The position numbers and the translations under genes were made by a program. 64,000 nt of DNA from Sphingomonas cavernae (GTDB taxonomy: Bacteria; Pseudomonadota; Alphaproteobacteria; Sphingomonadales; Sphingomonadaceae): assembly GCF_003590775.1 (NCBI RefSeq), contig NZ_QYUM01000003.1, forward strand, positions 1,180,501-1,244,500. Reading direction: 5' to 3'. The first letter of the stretch is position 1; every line of letters begins with the position of its first letter. Below, in pieces: positions 62,169 through 64,000 of the stretch. Below the pieces are notes generated by a model that made no database searches, was not told the DNA's origin, and worked only from the letters and a program-made list of their open reading frames with translations.

Positions 62169-63074
62169 TCAGAAATATCCCTCCTGCTTCTTCTTCTCCA
62201 TGCTGGCGTCGCCGCCATCCTTGTCGATCACGCGGCCCTGACGCTCGGAGGTGGTGGTCAGCAGCATCTCCTGGATCACCTCGGGCAGCGTCGCGGCGGT
62301 GCTCTCGACCGCGCCGGTCAAGGGATAGCAGCCGAGCGTGCGGAAACGGATCGAACGCTCGACCACCGCCTCGCCGGGTTTCAGCGGAAAGCGCTCGTCA
62401 TCAACCATCAGCAGCAGCCCGTCGCGCGTCACCGTCGGGCGCGGCGCCGAGAAATAGAGCGGGACGATCGGAATGGCGTTGAGGTGGATATATTGCCAGA
62501 TGTCGAGCTCGGTCCAGTTGGAGATCGGGAAGATGCGGATGCTCTCGCCTTTGGCCTTCCTGGCATTGTAGAGGTTCCACAGCTCGGGCCGCTGGTTCTT
62601 GGGATCCCAGCCGTGGCTTGCGGTGCGGAACGAGAAGATGCGCTCCTTGGCGCGGCTCTTCTCCTCGTCGCGGCGCGCGCCGCCAAAGGCCGCGTCAAAG
62701 CCATATTTGTCGAGCGCCTGCTTCAGCCCCTCGGTCTTCCACATGTCGGTGTGCAAGGGGCCATGATCGAACGGGTTGATCCCGCGCTCGATCGCCTCGG
62801 GGTTCTGATAGACGAGCAGCTCCATCCCGCTCTCCACCGCCATCCGGTCGCGAAGCGCGTACATCTCCCTGAACTTCCACGTCGTGTCGACATGCAGCAG
62901 CGGGAAGGGCGGCGGCGAGGGATAGAACGCCTTCCTCGCCAGATGCAGCATCACCGCCGAATCCTTGCCCACCGAATACAGCATCACCGGTCGCTCGGCC
63001 TCCGCCACAACCTCCCGCAAGATGTGAATGCTCTCCGCCTCAAGCCGCTCAAGATGGGTCAGGGTCTTCGACAT
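62169..63074 (-). CDS. cysD: Sulfate adenylyltransferase subunit 2
   Basis: A 301-residue ATP-pyrophosphatase-type subunit: [18 protein letters not shown] (SGGKDS-like PP-loop), [31 protein letters not shown]. It forms APS together with CysN. First gene of the minus-strand operon. Confidence 0.96.
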   Translation of the reverse strand: MSKTLTHLERLEAESIHILREVVAEAERPVMLYSVGKDSAVMLHLARKAFYPSPPPFPLLHVDTTWKFREMYALRDRMAVESGMELLVYQNPEAIERGINPFDHGPLHTDMWKTEGLKQALDKYGFDAAFGGARRDEEKSRAKERIFSFRTASHGWDPKNQRPELWNLYNARKAKGESIRIFPISNWTELDIWQYIHLNAIPIVPLYFSAPRPTVTRDGLLLMVDDERFPLKPGEAVVERSIRFRTLGCYPLTGAVESTAATLPEVIQEMLLTTTSERQGRVIDKDGGDASMEKKKQEGYF

Positions 63075-63149
63075 GATATTGCACTTGCCTTCTAATTACA
63101 GAGTCCGAGTGTCACAGCCGCCCGTCACTGCCAAACGAGATAATCTATA

Positions 63150-63167
63150 AGATAGTAAGTACTATCT
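63150..63167. promoter_or_regulatory. Perfect palindrome AGATAGTA-AG-TACTATCT upstream of cysD
   Basis: An 8-2-8 inverted repeat 75 nt before cysD in an AT-rich gap. It is a strong operator candidate for control of the PAPS/sulfotransferase operon; the regulator is not in this window. Confidence 0.55.
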
Positions 63168-63181
63168 TTGTCAAAAATGAT

Positions 63182-64000
63182 CTACCCGCCGATCTCCGCC
63201 AAGCGGCTCTCGGCGTCCGCAATTTCGGCCTTCAGCCACATGGTCTCGGAGAGATTGCTGCCACCGCTTGCCACCAGCAGATGTTCGAGCGCGGTCTTCC
63301 TGACCGCAAGCGCTCCGGCATGCGTTGGCTCTGCAGCGAGCGCGACCTCGAGCAGGTGGAGCGCCTCAAGCGGCCTGCCGCTTTCGACATGCGCGCGTGC
63401 ACGCGTAGCCAGAGCGTCGGCGCCGCCCGCCAGTTCGGCCAGTTCGGCGTTCACCGCCGCGCGGGGCACGCCGTAGAGCGCGGTCGTTCCGTCGGCATAG
63501 TGGAACCAGCCGCCATTCTCTTCCCAGATGGCGCGCACCGCCCACGATGTCTTGCCATGGAACTCGCCGATCCTCAGATCCTCCGGCAAGACGATCTCAC
63601 GCATCAGATCCTGCACGGTCTTGCCCGCGTTCATGCCGGCAATCGTCTCGCGCTCGAGATACGACACCGCCGCGTGCATGGTATCGAGGTCGGCGCGGAT
63701 CCTGTCCGCGCCGCGGATCGGCTCGCCATGGCCCGTGATCACCAGTTCGGGCGCGAGCGCGCGGACTGCTTCGACCGAACGCAGATAGGCGCGGACGAGG
63801 CGAGGCTTGTCGCCGCGCATGGTCACGAGATTGGGCATGGCGCGCCACACCGGGCCGAACAGGTTTCCGGTAAACACGGTGCGTTCGTCGGGCATCCAGA
63901 CGAACACCGAGCACAGGGTTTCGCCGCCGGGGGTCTTCACGACCTCGAAGCGCCGGCCGCCCTGTTCGAAGGCGAGGACATCGGAGACCTCGATATCGGG
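63182..64000 (-). CDS. MBL-fold alkyl-sulfatase-like hydrolase, 5' part outside window
   Basis: The C-terminal 272 or so residues of a protein whose frame stays open to the window edge (SDVLAFEQGGRRFEV near the end). It has an MBL part (ITGHGEPIRGADRI with a metal His) and the alkyl-sulfatase dimerisation-domain features (FHGKTSWAVRAIWEENGGWFHY; GGADALATRARAHVESGRPLEALHLLEVAL). Such enzymes release sulfate from alkyl sulfates. The stop is at 63182, before the cysD promoter region. Confidence 0.8.
   Translation of the reverse strand, partial: PDIEVSDVLAFEQGGRRFEVVKTPGGETLCSVFVWMPDERTVFTGNLFGPVWRAMPNLVTMRGDKPRLVRAYLRSVEAVRALAPELVITGHGEPIRGADRIRADLDTMHAAVSYLERETIAGMNAGKTVQDLMREIVLPEDLRIGEFHGKTSWAVRAIWEENGGWFHYADGTTALYGVPRAAVNAELAELAGGADALATRARAHVESGRPLEALHLLEVALAAEPTHAGALAVRKTALEHLLVASGGSNLSETMWLKAEIADAESRLAEIGG

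Overview
High-GC window from an alphaproteobacterium, most likely a sphingomonad (Sphingomonadales). This placement is an inference from gene content, codon character and intergenic repeats resembling those common in that group. It reads as ordinary chromosome carrying two metabolic loci and a decayed Mu-like prophage.

Region 1 (1-17.1 kb): rpmE, an M20 peptidase, then a locus that appears to be one regulatory unit: a BASS-family transporter, two outer-membrane proteins, an operon of a DUF4136 lipoprotein, two DUF202 membrane proteins and a formylglycine-generating enzyme (FGE), and an operon of an arylsulfatase, a class A acid phosphatase and a HAD hydrolase. An IS5-like element follows, then two paralogous NarL-type response regulators around a DUF2092/Asn-rich protein pair, and a PAS/HisKA_3 sensor kinase. 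The same spaced motif, GGG-N5-CCC with an AT-rich spacer, recurs upstream of most of these units, suggesting an undescribed two-component regulon built around a formylglycine sulfatase.

Region 2 (17.4-26.5 kb): tRNA-Ser and a housekeeping run (lytic transglycosylase, rlpA, D,D-carboxypeptidase, tmk, holB, metG, tatD-like, MBL hydrolase, aspartic protease), much of it in ATGA-overlapping operons, with palindromic intergenic repeats.

Region 3 (26.6-36.7 kb) and Region 5 (51.5-58.1 kb): probably two halves of one catabolic island. The first half has an SDR, a Baeyer-Villiger-type monooxygenase, a Rieske oxygenase, a ThDP enzyme, an aldehyde dehydrogenase, an SMP-30-like propeller and an EthD protein. 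The second has a DUF385 reductase, an IclR regulator, an acyl-CoA ligase, a MaoC-like protein, a CaiB transferase and an SDR. The set is consistent with oxygenation of a cyclic or terpenoid-like substrate followed by CoA activation and beta-oxidation-type steps. The substrate cannot be read from the sequence.

Region 4 (about 36.9-51.2 kb): a cryptic Mu-like prophage on the minus strand lying between those halves: Com, Dcm methylase with a second full-length overlapping frame, Gam, tail genes, a truncated tail protein fused by deletion to the gpI gene, an NYN-domain moron in opposite orientation, gpG, gpF, a portal remnant, Ner and repressor. A second identical copy of the IS5-like element lies in the early region. 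Transposase A/B and most head and tail genes are absent.

Region 6 (58.1-64 kb): a minus-strand operon cysD-cysNC-cysQ-sulfotransferase, which makes PAPS, uses it and removes PAP, followed at the window edge by a partial MBL-fold alkyl-sulfatase-like gene. Sulfate-ester chemistry therefore appears at both ends of the window.
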